From contig OY744462.1 in the NCBI GenBank assembly GCA_963556145.1, positions 3,658,001 through 3,722,000 of the forward strand: a stretch of 64,000 nucleotides of DNA, in the 5' to 3' direction. This DNA comes from Hygrocybe punicea (lineage: Eukaryota; Basidiomycota; Agaricomycetes; Agaricales; Hygrophoraceae). Under the pieces are notes generated by a model, which saw nothing but the letters and a program-made list of their open reading frames with translations, did not search any database and was not told the DNA's origin. Each line of letters begins with the position of its first letter. The first letter of the stretch is position 1. Position numbers and translations under genes: made by a program. Below, in pieces: positions 33,663 through 45,329 of this stretch.

Positions 33663-34129
33663 TAGGGCAGGTCAAGGGTATGCAATACCCCCAGGGGTTA
33701 AGAGTACGGGTACCACGGGTTAAGGGTACGAGTCCAGCCTCAGAATACCCGCAGTACCCATGCGGGTATGGGCTGTATTTTTTTTGGGAGAAGAAACATC
33801 AAAAACTCAATTTTTGGGGTATTTTTCGCTATTTTTGAGGGATATAATGAGAATCATTGCTTGTAAAAATATGTAAAAATGCTCTCAACACTCCCCACAG
33901 TATTCTGAACATTGTGCTCCTTTACACTAAAGGGATCCGACCAGTATTCCGTCCACAATAACCATAAAAACCACCAAAAACAGGTAAAAATGGGGTATTT
34001 TGCATGTTTCTTCCTGTACCCCTGCAAAACCCGTGCCATACCCGTACTTTTGGCCTCGGGTACGTACCTGTGACGGGTACGGGTCCGAGTACAGCCCCAG
34101 AGCACTGCGGGTGTACCCCTGACTGGCCA
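33663..34129. mobile_element. hAT-type MITE inside copy D
   Basis: Same MITE and flanking TACATTACAT repeats as in copies B and C. Confidence 0.7.
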
Positions 34130-34560
34130 TACATTACATGATGTCAAACACTTAAGTTCTTATTGTTACTTATTGCCCGAGCACTGATAAGTAATGGTAA
34201 CAGTGGTAGTGGTAAATGCCAGGATAAACTGTTGTATAACTGACATTCAGTCCACTCCAATGTTGGATGACTGTTGATATACAACTATGGCAAGAACAAG
34301 TGTAAATAATATTGTCCAAGAGATTAGTAGTCCCTTGATCAAAGGCCCCAACTGAGGACAAGTAGTACATTGTTACTAACAGAACAGGATAACATAGAAT
34401 GTATGATTCCAAATTCCGACAATGTTCACATATACTATGATTATTCTTGTTATACATTACAACTGCAGATTATGTAGAATAAATAATGGACATCAAATGA
34501 TTGAATAGAACCAAGAAGAACTCGTTCATGCCACGCTTGCGATGGCCCACTTCCCCAAGT

Positions 34561-37500
34561 CAAGCCATGGAGAAGTGGCAAAGAACTCAAAAGTAAATTA
34601 CAAACATGGGATAATGCTTTTATAGACCACGAGTTTTCTAAAAAAGAACTAGAGATCATGAAATACTTTGGTCTGCGGTATGAATGTTTGGATGCAAGAG
34701 ATGATTTCTCTGCTAAACGTCAGAAGAATAATACTGCAAATATAAGGTATTCATGGGCGACCTCAAACGGTCTTGATGAACTGGATGACATGCACAATGC
34801 TGAATTTGCATTTAATGGTGACGACTTCAACAACAATATTGATGAAGACAATAATGACACGGAAATACTCCTGAAACTTGGTCAAAAAGGACAAAAAAGG
34901 AAAGATCAAATGCTGATAGCTGAAAGAACTTTGAAAAGGTCAGGGTGGCTCGATGATTGTATTGATGGTACCCCAGATATAGGACCGTTGATACCTATAG
35001 AACCACCTGTAGTACAATCAGCAAAATTGTGGAGAACTGCAGTCCTTGCAAAGAAAAAGGAAATCATCGATGACAGAAATAAAAATTTACCAACAAACAC
35101 AGCAACCATAAATAAATTGGGAAATTTTCAATATAATGATGTCAAGATAGTGGATGCAGCATACATCAACCATATGTTTATTCCTGCAAACAGAGCTGAT
35201 CGTCATCTTATTGATGTAACTATCAATGATTACAAGTTGAACACTGACCAAAAGAGAGCATTTCATATCATTGCGAATCACTCTACCTTGATTAACGGTT
35301 CTGATAAGCTACGCATGTATCTTGGTGGGATGGCAGGCACAGGGAAATCACAAGTCATCAAAGCATTGACTAGTTTTTTTGGTAAACACAACGAAAATCA
35401 TCGATTTGTGGTTCTTGCACCAACCGGTGGTGCTGCTGCCCTTGTAAATGGATCCACATATCACTCCATTCTTGGAATTAATCAGGGAGGATCATCTCGT
35501 TCCCTTGCACAAGTACGTGCCAATCTTGATGGTGTGGATTACATTTTCATTGATGAGGTGTCAATGTTATCTTGCAGAGATATGTATAAAATCAGTGCTC
35601 AGTGTGCAAAAGCACGTGGTGTTTATGATGAACCCTTTGGTGGCATTAATATGATATTTGCAGGAGATTTTGGCCAACTTCCACCAGCTATGAGTGGTGC
35701 TCCTTTATACTCTGGAACCGTTGGTGTCCAAATCAATTCCAGTCAAACTATAGCAAATCAGGAAGCGGCTATAGGCAAAGCTCTTTGGCATCAAATAACA
35801 ACAGTTGTTATATTACGTGAAAATATGAGACAAACCAATCAGTCAGAAGAAGATGTCCAACTGAGGCTTGCTTTGGAAAACATGAGATACAAAGCATGTA
35901 CTCCCAAAGATATTGCATTTCTTCGTACTCGTGTTGCAGGAAAAGGTCCAAATGATCCAAAATTAGCCCAAAAGAAATTCAGGAATGTGTCAGTTATAAC
36001 TGCATTGAATTCACAAAAAGACAAAATCAATGAACTTGGTATTCAACGTTTTGCTGCTGAAAATAGGAGACCATTAACATCATTCTATTCCATAGACAGA
36101 TGGAATGATCCTACTAGTTCCAATAGCAAAAGAAAATCTCATCACATGTCAACAATTTTGGATCCTATTCGACACACAAAGATATTGGAACCTTCACTCC
36201 AAAAGCTACTTTGGAGCCAACCACATGCATCATCCTCTGATCATATACCAGGAAGATTGGACTTATGTGTAGGCATGCCAGTGATGCTGAGGAACAATGA
36301 TGCAACAGAGTGCTGCATTACCAAAGGAGCAGAGGGCATAGTTGTGGGTTGGCAGAGTGCAATAGGTCCTGAGCAACAAACTGTACTGGACACTTTATTT
36401 GTCAGATTATTGAATCCTCCAAAAAAAATTAACATAGAAGGACTTCCTGAAAATGTTGTGCCGATTACAAAACATGTCACTTCCACCATGTGCTCATTAC
36501 CCAATGATGATGTGATATCTTTGTCAAGAGAACAAGTGTTGGTACTACCTAATTTTGCAATGACTGATTATGCATGTCAAGGACGTACTCGTCCTAACAA
36601 TGTAGTTGACCTCAGTAGTTGTAGAAACCACCAATCCTATTATACTTGCTTATCAAGAAGTGCTTCTGCAGCAGGAACTATCATCATGCAAGGCTTTGAT
36701 CCTAAAGTAATTACTGGGGGTGCTTCTGGATATCTCAGGCAGGAATTCAGAGAATTAGAACTGCTTGATGAGATTACCAAACTGAAATATCAAGGACTCT
36801 TACCAGACCATGTCAAGGGAGATCAGCGAAATTCTATCATTGATCAATTTAGAAAATGGAAAGGAAAGTCATATATTCCAAAAAACATTCATCATGCTAT
36901 CGCATGGAAAGCCACGGAGCAACTAAATCAATACACAACACAGCCCTCTCCATGGCAATTAATTAAACATATGAACAAAAATCAAAAGGCAGATTTCAGA
37001 AACCTCAACTTTGTTCCTGCAAAAGGAACTGTTCCAATCACTGTCACTCATAAAAATTCGATGGCCAATGTATTGCAAAATAAAAAACGAAAATTACAAC
37101 AAGTTGTAAGTTCATCTTCCATAGTGAAAAAAAGACGAAAAACAAGTACTATTGAATTAAATGAACCAAAAGGGTTTATATGGGATGCGGAAGATTGGAG
37201 CTGTGCTTATGATTCACTCTTTACAATATTACTAGCAATATGGAATGAAGATCCATCAAGTTGGAAAAAAAGATTCAATAGCATCAATGAAATATTAAAG
37301 ATTTTGAGCTTAGGATTCAAACGATCCAAGAATCACACAACAGATTTAGAAACAGTTAGAAATACAATCAGACATTTATTGCATCAAGATAAACCCGAAA
37401 TATTTCCTTATGGTCAAGTTGGCATTGCCATAAGTGATTTGGCCCATTATATAATGAAAGCAAATGAACCAATGACTTCAACTTGTCTTAAATGTATCAA

Positions 37501-37966
37501 TTGTGAAAACATAACCATTCTGGAAAATGATAGATGTGACACCATCTTTCATTGTTCATATTCATTTTCTGGAACAATCTCAACATGTCTTGCTTAAATC
37601 ATAGTTAATAGACAACGGCACAAATGTCAATTGTGTTGGGGAGAGATTACTAAATTTATTGCATTTAACAAAATTCCACCTCTAATCATGTTTACAGTTG
37701 ACTCTATTGAGAATTTAATAATTAGTCAAGTTATAAACTTGTCAATTGATGACATATCCACTGCTTACACATTGAGAGGAATTGTGTACTTTGGTGATGC
37801 ACATTTTACTGCCCGCATATTCATCAACAGTATGGTATGGTTTCATGATGGTATATCAACCAGATCAATTTGTATTAATGAAGGTGATATAGATGACTTT
37901 TCAAATATTAATTTATTGTCATGTAATGGTAATAATGCTGTACTGTTTATATATGCTCAATCTTAA
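34561..37966 (+). CDS. Hel-1 polyprotein, PIF1-type helicase plus C-terminal cysteine-protease-like domain
   Basis: Begins KPWRSGKELKSKLQTWDNAF. Superfamily-1 PIF1 motifs are clear: Walker A GGMAGTGKSQVIKA, motif II YIFIDEVSMLS, FAGDFGQLPP, RENMRQ, the late motif YACQGRT, and YTCLSRSASAAG. The helicase is expected to unwind the donor strand during rolling-circle transposition. After about 800 residues a second domain starts with WDAEDWSCAYDSLFTIL (candidate Cys box) and ends with RGIVYFGDAHFTARI (His box) and WFHDGIST. This layout resembles papain-fold USP/OTU-type proteases, which some Helentrons carry. One in-frame TAA at 37595-37597 (probably a former CAA) splits the protease domain; the frame then continues to 37966. 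Confidence 0.85.
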
Positions 37967-37990
37967 TATGTGTTCTCTTGCTAAAAGAAG

Positions 37991-38036
37991 GGACGAGTAA
38001 CATGCCATGCAAAGCAATGGCCCACACCCCACTAGT
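37991..38036 (+). promoter_or_regulatory. 3' terminus of Hel-1 (hairpin end)
   Basis: GGACGAGTAA is followed by GCCATGCAAAGCAATGGC, a stem GCCA-TGC paired with GCA-TGGC with one unpaired A, then CCCACACCCCACTAGT. It aligns with the ends of Hel-2 and of copies B-F. Confidence 0.75.
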
Positions 38037-41000
38037 TAGGGGACCAATCTTGGGATGAAGCTTTTGACACTCATGAATTTACAAAAAGACAAATACAAAT
38101 AATAGACCATTTTAATTTGAGATATGAATGCAATGATGCCAGAGATGACTTTTCAGCACAACTCAAGAAGGGTGAAATGTTACCAGATGGCACATGCCCA
38201 CAGTTTATGACTAGAGACATGATCTCACATCTCGATGATGACTACAGTCAAAATGGTGAAGACATAGATTATGCAGCAGATGGTCAAGATGGTCAAGATG
38301 GAGAATATCATCTAAACAAATACACTGACCTTGGAAGTCATGGCAGATTGATCAAAGCACAAATGGAATCTACAGAAAATGTTGTTAGAAATGTGGGTTG
38401 GTTAGATGATTGTCCAGAAGGCAATGTAGCAGTGAACATAAATCCACTTGATGTGGAAGTGCATAAGTCAGCATCTCAATGGAAATCTGCAGTTCAAGAC
38501 ACAAGACAACAAATTCTTGTGAAACGTAACCAGAATATTCCTTCAAAGTCACATAAACATGGCAAACAATATTCAGACCCCAATGAAAATAATGTGATGG
38601 TTGTTGACCAATCATACTTTATGCACAATTTCAAGGCAGAGAATGCACACAGACAGGTGTTGATTGACACTACTGTTCAAACATTTCACTTGAATACAGA
38701 ACAAGATAGGGCATTTAGAATTATTGCAAACCATGCTTCATCATGTAGTGAACAACTAAAAATGCATATTGGAGGCATGGCTGGTACTGGAAAATCACAA
38801 GTGATCAAAGCTGTTGTTGATTTTTTTAAAGCTGCAAATGAGTCTTACAAATTTGTTATCCTTGGTCCAACTGGAACATCAGCTGCATTACAGAATGGTT
38901 CCACATACCATTACTTCTTAGGCATTAATCCAAACTCGTCTGGCAAAAATGAAGCCACCAACATTGCTCAGCTCAAGGCCAGATTAGAAGGAGTTGACTA
39001 CATATTCATTGATGAGGTTTCAATGATATCTTGCCATGACTTGTATAAAATCAGTGCTAAACTTGCTAAAGCAACAAACATTCATGACCTGCCATTTGGT
39101 GGGATAAACATGATATTTGCTGGAGACTTTGCACAATTGCCACCTGTTGGAGGATCAGCATTATATAGTGGAACAGTTGGCACACAAGCACACTCTGGAT
39201 TAACACCATATGCTCAGGAAACCGCTGTTGGCAACGCTTTGGCATCAGGTAACCACAGTTGTTATTCTCAGAGAAAACATGAGACAAAAGACTCAAACTC
39301 CCCAAGATGCAAAGTTCAGAACTGCATTGGTCAATATGCGATATGGAAAGTGTACTCCAAATGACATTATATTTTTGAGAAGCCGGATTGCAGGAAAAAG
39401 ACCTGATCAACCTAATGTTGCCTCTAAGAATTTCAGAAATGTCCCAATCATCTGCGGCATTCACTCTCAAAAGGATCAGATCAATTTGCTTGGCTGTGAA
39501 AGATTTGCAACAGACACAAACCAGAAATTAATCAACTTTTATTCTATTGATAGATGGGGAAAGGAAAAGGATGCATCTATAAGAAATAAATCAAAAGGCA
39601 AATCAAAAGCACTTCATGAATCTGGTGAGATAGACTTTGATACTCAAAGAGAAATATGGAAGGTGCACCATGGTGGAACAGAAAACTTTGCTGGTAAATT
39701 ATCCTTGTGTGTTGGAATGCCAGTCATGCTTAGAAACAATGATGCAACTGAACTTTGCATCACCAAGGGACAAGAAGGATTTGTTGTTGGTTGGCAGTCA
39801 TCAAAAGCTGATCATGGAAAGCGTGTACTGGACACAGTATTTGTTGAGCTTCTGAATCCACCAAAGCTTGTGCAGATTCCTTCTCTGCCAGACAATGTTG
39901 TTCCGATTGTGAAAAACACCAAGACAGTTCAGTGTGTATTTCCAAGTGATTTAAAAGAAAGGATAGAAAGACAACAGGTTTGGGTTTTGCCAAACTTTGC
40001 AATGACTGCACATGCCGCTCAAGGCAAGACAAGACCATACAATGTTGTGCATCTAAACAGCTGCTTTTCACACATGGCATATTATTCATCATTGTCTAGA
40101 AGCGCTACTGCAGCTGGCACTGTAATAATACAAGGATTTGACAATAGAATGATCACAAGAGGATGCTCTGGATATCTTAGACAAGAGTTTAGGGAACAAG
40201 AACTGCTTGATGACATCACTAGAATGAGATATAAAGGCACATTGCCAGAACATATTGTACAAGATGTCCGGTCATCAATGATTCAAAAGTTTCAACAATG
40301 GAAAGGCACTGGATATGTTCCATCTAAAACTGATGCAGCTTTGAAGTGGTCAGAAAGTGATCCCCTGGTGATTGCTCCTGTGGAAGTCAGTCCATGGCAC
40401 ATCATGAGAAGAACAAAAATAAGCAAGCAACTATGTCAATTTCTACTCCTTTTATCCCTGCCAAAGGATCTGTTCCACTTTTGTCCAGGAAGCATTTGAT
40501 TGAACCTTGTGAACTGCCAGCAGCTAAGAGACAACGAACAGATATGTCAGCTTCCCCAGCAGGTTTGCCATGGGATGAAAACAATTACAGTTGTGCATAT
40601 GATTCTATCCTGGTTATATTGTTTGATCTCTGGAAGGAAAACCATATAGCATGGTCTGAAGTATTTCATGATATGAATGATTATCTGGCTACTTTATCTG
40701 ATGGCTTCTCAGATATATTGAAAGGCAATATGACATTTGTGCAACTCAGAAATGAATTAAGGGCTACTTTGCATGATAAGCATCCTGAGACATATCTAAT
40801 GGGACCTGTTGGAATTAGTGTTACAACTCTAGCCATGGAGTTTTTACACGTAGACACTGCAGTCACATCTTCTCAGCATCAATGTACAAGGTGTAAATTT
40901 GCTGAAAAACCAGTGGATAATCAACTTGGTTATGTTTTACATGGAGAAACTTCAGTTCAAGGGTCTACTATGAATTGGATTGAAACATTGTCCCAACAAA

Positions 41001-41347
41001 CACCTAGAAGGTGTTCTAAGTGTCAATCTGCTATGCAACAAATCTTATTCTACAATAAAGTGCCACCTGTGCTTGTTTTGGAATATCCACTCATGGACAT
41101 TGAGACCAGTCATACACTTGAGTTTGAAACTGACAAAGGCATCAAGTTATTGAGGTTGAAAGGAATTGTTTATCATGGCCAATATCATTTCACCAGTAGA
41201 ATCATAAGTGTAGACAGGAAGGTTTGGTTTCATGATGGTATGACTACTGGAAATACTTGTTCATATGACGGTATGCTTGATAAATTATCAGATGCTGATG
41301 TTAGACAATGCAGAGACAAGAATCTTGTGCTGGCAATATATGCTTAA
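38037..41347 (+). pseudogene. Hel-2: 5'-truncated Helitron helicase/protease gene with frameshifts
   Basis: Starts in mid-gene at GDQSWDEAFDTHEF because Hel-1 is inserted there. It then parallels the Hel-1 helicase: GGMAGTGKSQVIKA (38774), IFIDEVSMIS, FAGDFAQLPP, RENMRQ, AHAAQGKTRP and SLSRSATAAG. Two lesions break it: loss of about two bases near 39237 (frame change in GKALWHQV) and loss of one A near 40410 (frame change in MRKNKNKQ). The C-terminal protease-like domain is the best preserved in the window: DENNYSCAYDSILVIL, a CxxC pair (CTRCKF and CSKCQS), KGIVYHGQYHFTSR, WFHDGMTTGNTC. No Rep part of Hel-2 is found in the window. Confidence 0.85.
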
Positions 41348-41546
41348 AGTGTTTCATGTGTGGGTGGGTGGGTGGCCAAATTTAATTTGCATGAGATATA
41401 TAAAATAAAAAGTGGTTGGGCTCAGCAAGTCTACATCAACAACTTTTGCACTATAATAATGGGTGGGTGTGGCGGGCTTAGTCTTGCTCAATATGATTTA
41501 TGAGGTAGCAGTGAATCAATTCAGAGCAAAGATTGGAACTTTAGGA

Positions 41547-41590
41547 AGAACTCGTTCATGCCATGCGAAGCACTGGCCCTCTAAACAAGT
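41547..41590 (+). promoter_or_regulatory. 3' terminus of Hel-2 (hairpin end)
   Basis: AGAACTCGTTCATGCC leads into the hairpin GCCATGCGAAGCACTGGC (stem GCCA-TGC with GCA-TGGC, one unpaired C) and then CCTCTAAACAAGT. It is almost the same as the ends of elements E and F, so Hel-2-type proteins are the natural mobilisers of E and F. Confidence 0.8.
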
Positions 41591-43202
41591 ATCTGATAAT
41601 TCTCCCTGCTGATAGGCATTGCCAATTCCACCAAGTCCATATGGAAACAACCAGGGCATCATTTGAGGAAATAACTGTGGATTACCATAAATAGATTTGG
41701 GATGTGCTGCATGACCTATGGCTAGAACTTTTTCATTTGAAGTCAAATGCTTTAATGCAATGGCCTTGAGAGCTTTGGCACTTTTGTTGGAATATTCTTC
41801 ACCTGTCAAACCATGAACAACAAATGGACATTTGCCTGATTCAACACCATCTTCTTCTTCAATGTCATTGATAGCTGTCGACTCTGGATTTTTATTTGTA
41901 AATGATTGATGATAATCTACAACAACTGGAGCACCATTTTCTGGATACTGATCAAGATTTCGTTGTGATATCTCGAGATCATAATAATCACAATGATTCA
42001 ACTTCAACCATTCCAATGCTGCTTTAACCTTGTTTCTTCTTACAAGAAGAGGTGTTCTCTCAAAGTCTGATTTAGTGGGCTTACATGGCCCTGTATAAAT
42101 AAATGCCAGAACTTCATCCAAGTCTTCAATGGGTGAAGATAGAATATCATATACTTTAGGAATAGGATTAGCAAAAGTGATTGCATTTGCTCGCATTTTA
42201 TGCATCCCTGAAGACACTCATACAATGCAACAATTGTGTCATACTCTTGCAACCAGCAACTGTTCTGCAAATGATAAATCCATCAACTGTACTGGAACAT
42301 CTCCTAACCATTTTCCATTTGCTAACGACAACAATGGGACTTTGTTTTTTGTCAAAGATTTATGGCAACTTGTGCATATATTGTGCAGCTGTTTAATTAA
42401 GACAGGGCCATCCAAGCCTTTAATAGGATCTTCAGCAGTCAATCGCTCTTTTTGTGTCACACCCGGGTTTATCAATATTTTCAAGTCTATGTTGACATTC
42501 GAGAGTTTTAATAAATATTTAATTGGAGTCAATTGACCACATATAGCACATCCTGATTCTGATACCTGATCAGTGACATATCTTGACATGCGTTAGCTAT
42601 AATTGTATGTTGTAGAGCAGCTGTGAGAGGTAGAGGTGGAAACATGTTTTTAATTTTAATTTTGTATTTTTATTCTGACTTGGCATGATTTAATTTATAT
42701 TCTACACCTTTTGTTTGTTGATATCTTGTTACTGATTGCAAATCTTTTACTTTGTATTCTATATTTTGGCTTTGATATCGTTTCACTGCTCTTGCATTAG
42801 ATGCCTTTGATTCCTTATGTAAAACTTCAATATCTATGACATCAAATACAGATAGATATTGAGCACAATTCACACATATATGGCTCTTGATTGAAGTTTG
42901 AATATCTGCCTTATGAGATCTAGCATATGTGACAATATTATGAGCTCCTGCAATGGACTTTAGTTGCTCTGTTGTCAATTGTGGTAATAACACATTTCAT
43001 GGGACAAAAAACATGTTAATGTATTTAACATATCACTTCTTGTATCTGATTGTTTTATATATTCTCTGAATTTGAATTTCACATTAGTAGGATATCTTAT
43101 GGAATTTGATATATAAGGAGACAGCTCATTAAATATGAACAACTTTGATCCACCACCAACAATATTATGCGTTGTAGAGACTCGATGTCCCTCTGAGTCC
43201 AT
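41591..43202 (-). pseudogene. Hel-4: N-terminal half of a Helitron Rep gene, broken
   Basis: Read from ATG 43202: MDSEGHRVSTTHNIVGGG matches the start region of Hel-3 (ISRTYVGGG). Frameshifts near 42985, 42660, 42570 and 42230 separate pieces containing CVNCAQYLSVFD, SGCAICGQLTPI, CTSCHKSLTKNK, then GMHKMRANAITFANP, ELDEVLAFIYTGPCK-like and NPQLFPQMMPWLFPYGLGG. It stops at GELSD, where the 3' end of Hel-2 is inserted on the opposite strand. The Rep catalytic motifs and helicase are missing. It is closer to Hel-3 than to Hel-1 in sequence. Confidence 0.8.
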
Positions 43203-43953
43203 ATCCTCGATATATCACGAATCCAGACGAACCCGACGCCTCCAATCGATTCCCATTCCAACCCGACGTAACCCGATGTGATGTGACCCGACGTGACCGA
43301 CGTGACCCAACGTATGCCACTTCGTCACAGCCGCTTTTGGACCAAATCTGGCAGCCTCAGATGCCCCGGAGTTCTAATTATAGAAGATGGATCTCATCGG
43401 ACTCAATCCCCGACTTCGGATTTACTTTATTTGTGCATCCCGTCGTCCTTTCGGAGATATGTAGGACTTCTAGATCTTTTCCTTGCATATTCGTTTTCCC
43501 CTCCATTTACCTGTCTACGTCGCTTTGCAACCCCCCTTTTCCACATCCCCATTCCATCTTTTCTTTGTAGTATCTATTGGCCGAAATAGACATGTCCAAA
43601 AGTAGCTACACACTCCTGTACTATAAAAACAGTCCCCGATGACCGTACAAAAAAAAGATACCATTAGTCCCCATTTCCCTTTAGTCAGAATCGCCTTTTA
43701 ATCCCTTCAAATGCTCGTCCACGTAGACCCTTAGCTTTTTATAGTCCACTTCATCGTCTTTATTGTTGTTTCCGTATATTCGTTCATCGTTTCCGACCCG
43801 ACCCGACCTGACCCGCCGTACCCGACATCGTTGGCATCGTCGGGTTCTTCATTATTTGTCCGTTTTCACTCCGTTCATCGCCGGATTCGTTGTTATTAGT
43901 CCGGTTTTACGCGGCGGCTTGACTATTACTAACATTCCCTTCCTTTTACTACT
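43203..43953. other. No gene seen; ACCCG-rich spacer
   Basis: The left part has degenerate CCCGACGTGACC words. The right part is pyrimidine-rich with two short overlapping frames that look random. It may include the non-coding 5' end of Hel-4, but no terminal hairpin is visible. Confidence 0.45.
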
Positions 43954-45127
43954 TAGTGATGCCGAAGTTCGGTTCGGTTCGGTTTTTTCGGTTTTTTGCA
44001 AAACCTGAACCGAAACCGAAACCGCTTCGAACCGTTTTTTAGTGTTCGGTTCGCGTTCAAACCCGGTTCAAACGCCGAACCGATTTGATTTAAAGCTTCT
44101 CCTACCTGTCAGCTTCATTTTGATTCCCTGATCATCCAAAACGGTCAAGTATTGAGTGAGTTATGATTAAAATAACTTTTATTCACAATGGGAGGACATC
44201 CATAACATATCTTTTATTCGGATATAGTTTCCCCATGTTGGGACGAGATTCCAACACTGCAAAGACCCCAGAAAAACATTTGAACTCCCCACCCTAAACG
44301 AGGTACAGATATAATACAGAGATGTGATATCTATTGGAGGGGGTCGACCCCCTGAATAGACTACAAAAACTATTTTCAAGGTCCGACCTCCTGAAGTGGG
44401 CTATGCCAATCACTGGCATGTCATCTATTGGTTCCATCAACGATTCCAAACTGATATAAGCAAAGCGGTTCCAACCCCGACTGGCACCCTGTTTATTGCC
44501 CAGAATATTTTTATCGTTACGGATGTCCTCCCAATATATAGATTGTGATTTTAAAAAATGAAAATAGCATTATAAGTAAAATAGGTAAGATTACCAAATT
44601 ATTTGAGTACATTACCCTCATCAAAAGGTAATGGGTTCTCTGTTAACATTAATTAATATAATCAATATCCACTCACCTATTGGACCAACTTGGAATTTCT
44701 GCATAATTGGTTACAAATTGAAGTCAGTTTAATGAGTGACCAGATATTGGTTAAATTAACTAATCTTAGCAGAGGACCAATTATCATTTAGTGTGGGCAA
44801 TGTACTCAAATAATTTGGTAATTTTATCTATTTTATTTATAATGTTATTGCCATTTTTAAAATCCAATATATATATATATTGTGAGTAAAAGTTGTTTTA
44901 ATCATAACTCACTCAATACTTGACCGTTTTGGATGATCAGTGGATCAAAATGACGGGAAGAACCGTATCTATCGGTTCGCAGTTCGAACCGGGTTCAAAC
45001 GCGGTTCAGAACCGCTCAAAACCACAGAACTGCAAACCGAACCATCGGAACCGAACCGGGTTTTTCGGTTCGGTTTGCGGTTCAAACCGGGTTCGGACCG
45101 GTTCTGAACCGAACTTCGGCATCACTA
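43954..45127. mobile_element. hAT-like fold-back (long-TIR) element, 1,174 bp
   Basis: Ends TAGTGATGCCGAAGTTCGG and its inverse are flanked by TTACTACT and TTACTAGT (7 of 8 identical). The inverted arms extend about 330 bp inward when a small MITE (44190-44532) is removed from the left arm. The arms consist first of GGTTCGGTTC-type words, then of TGATCATCCAAAACGGTCAA and an AT-rich part. The central loop is about 180 bp. No transposase is encoded. TIR and 8-bp duplication point to hAT (inference). Confidence 0.75.
44190..44532. mobile_element. Small MITE nested in the left arm of the fold-back element
   Basis: Starts GGGAGGACATCC and ends GGATGTCCTCCC, with extended imperfect inverted similarity. 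AAT on the right repeats AAT on the left, which suggests a 3-bp duplication. The matching right arm of the host element lacks this insert. Confidence 0.6.
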
Positions 45128-45329
45128 TTACTAGTATTCCCAACACTGATTTATCCAGTCACTTCTACGCTGACACCCACTGGTTAGGATCTTTATTTCT
45201 TTATATAGTTCCGAACCCACAAGAACCTGCATCTACAGCGTATTTGTATTGTTCTCCTTGGTATCATCATTAGAGCAATATTTATTATCTGATGCAGATT
45301 CATGTTTCAAAGCAGTGGCACATATGAAA
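45128..45329. other. No gene seen
   Basis: Short stretch to the right of the fold-back element; stops in all frames apart from chance stretches. Confidence 0.5.

Larger units (their letters stand above)
30307..34560 (+). mobile_element. Non-autonomous Helitron2/Helentron-like element, copy D (4,254 bp)
   Basis: Plus-oriented full-length copy with 5' hairpin at 30307-30340 and 3' terminus AAGT at 34560. It contains a 12-unit minisatellite (about 30945-32760), the protease remnant (33227-33514) and the hAT MITE (33663-34129). It has the same length as copy C. It is inserted in the Hel-1 linker, and the frame is restored exactly on removal. Confidence 0.95.
16290..38036 (+). mobile_element. Autonomous Helitron2/Helentron-like element Hel-1, interrupted by nested insertions
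   Basis: The Rep, helicase and protease-like modules are in one orientation, split by the copia element (19837-29771 including one target duplication) and by copy D (30307-34560). The 3' terminus is a diverged version of the family end: GGACGAGTAA, then the hairpin GCCATGCAAAGCAATGGC and ...CACTAGT at 38036. The 5' terminus was not identified; copy B occupies the expected leader. The right flank is the middle of the Hel-2 helicase gene, so Hel-1 landed in another Helitron. Confidence 0.8.
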
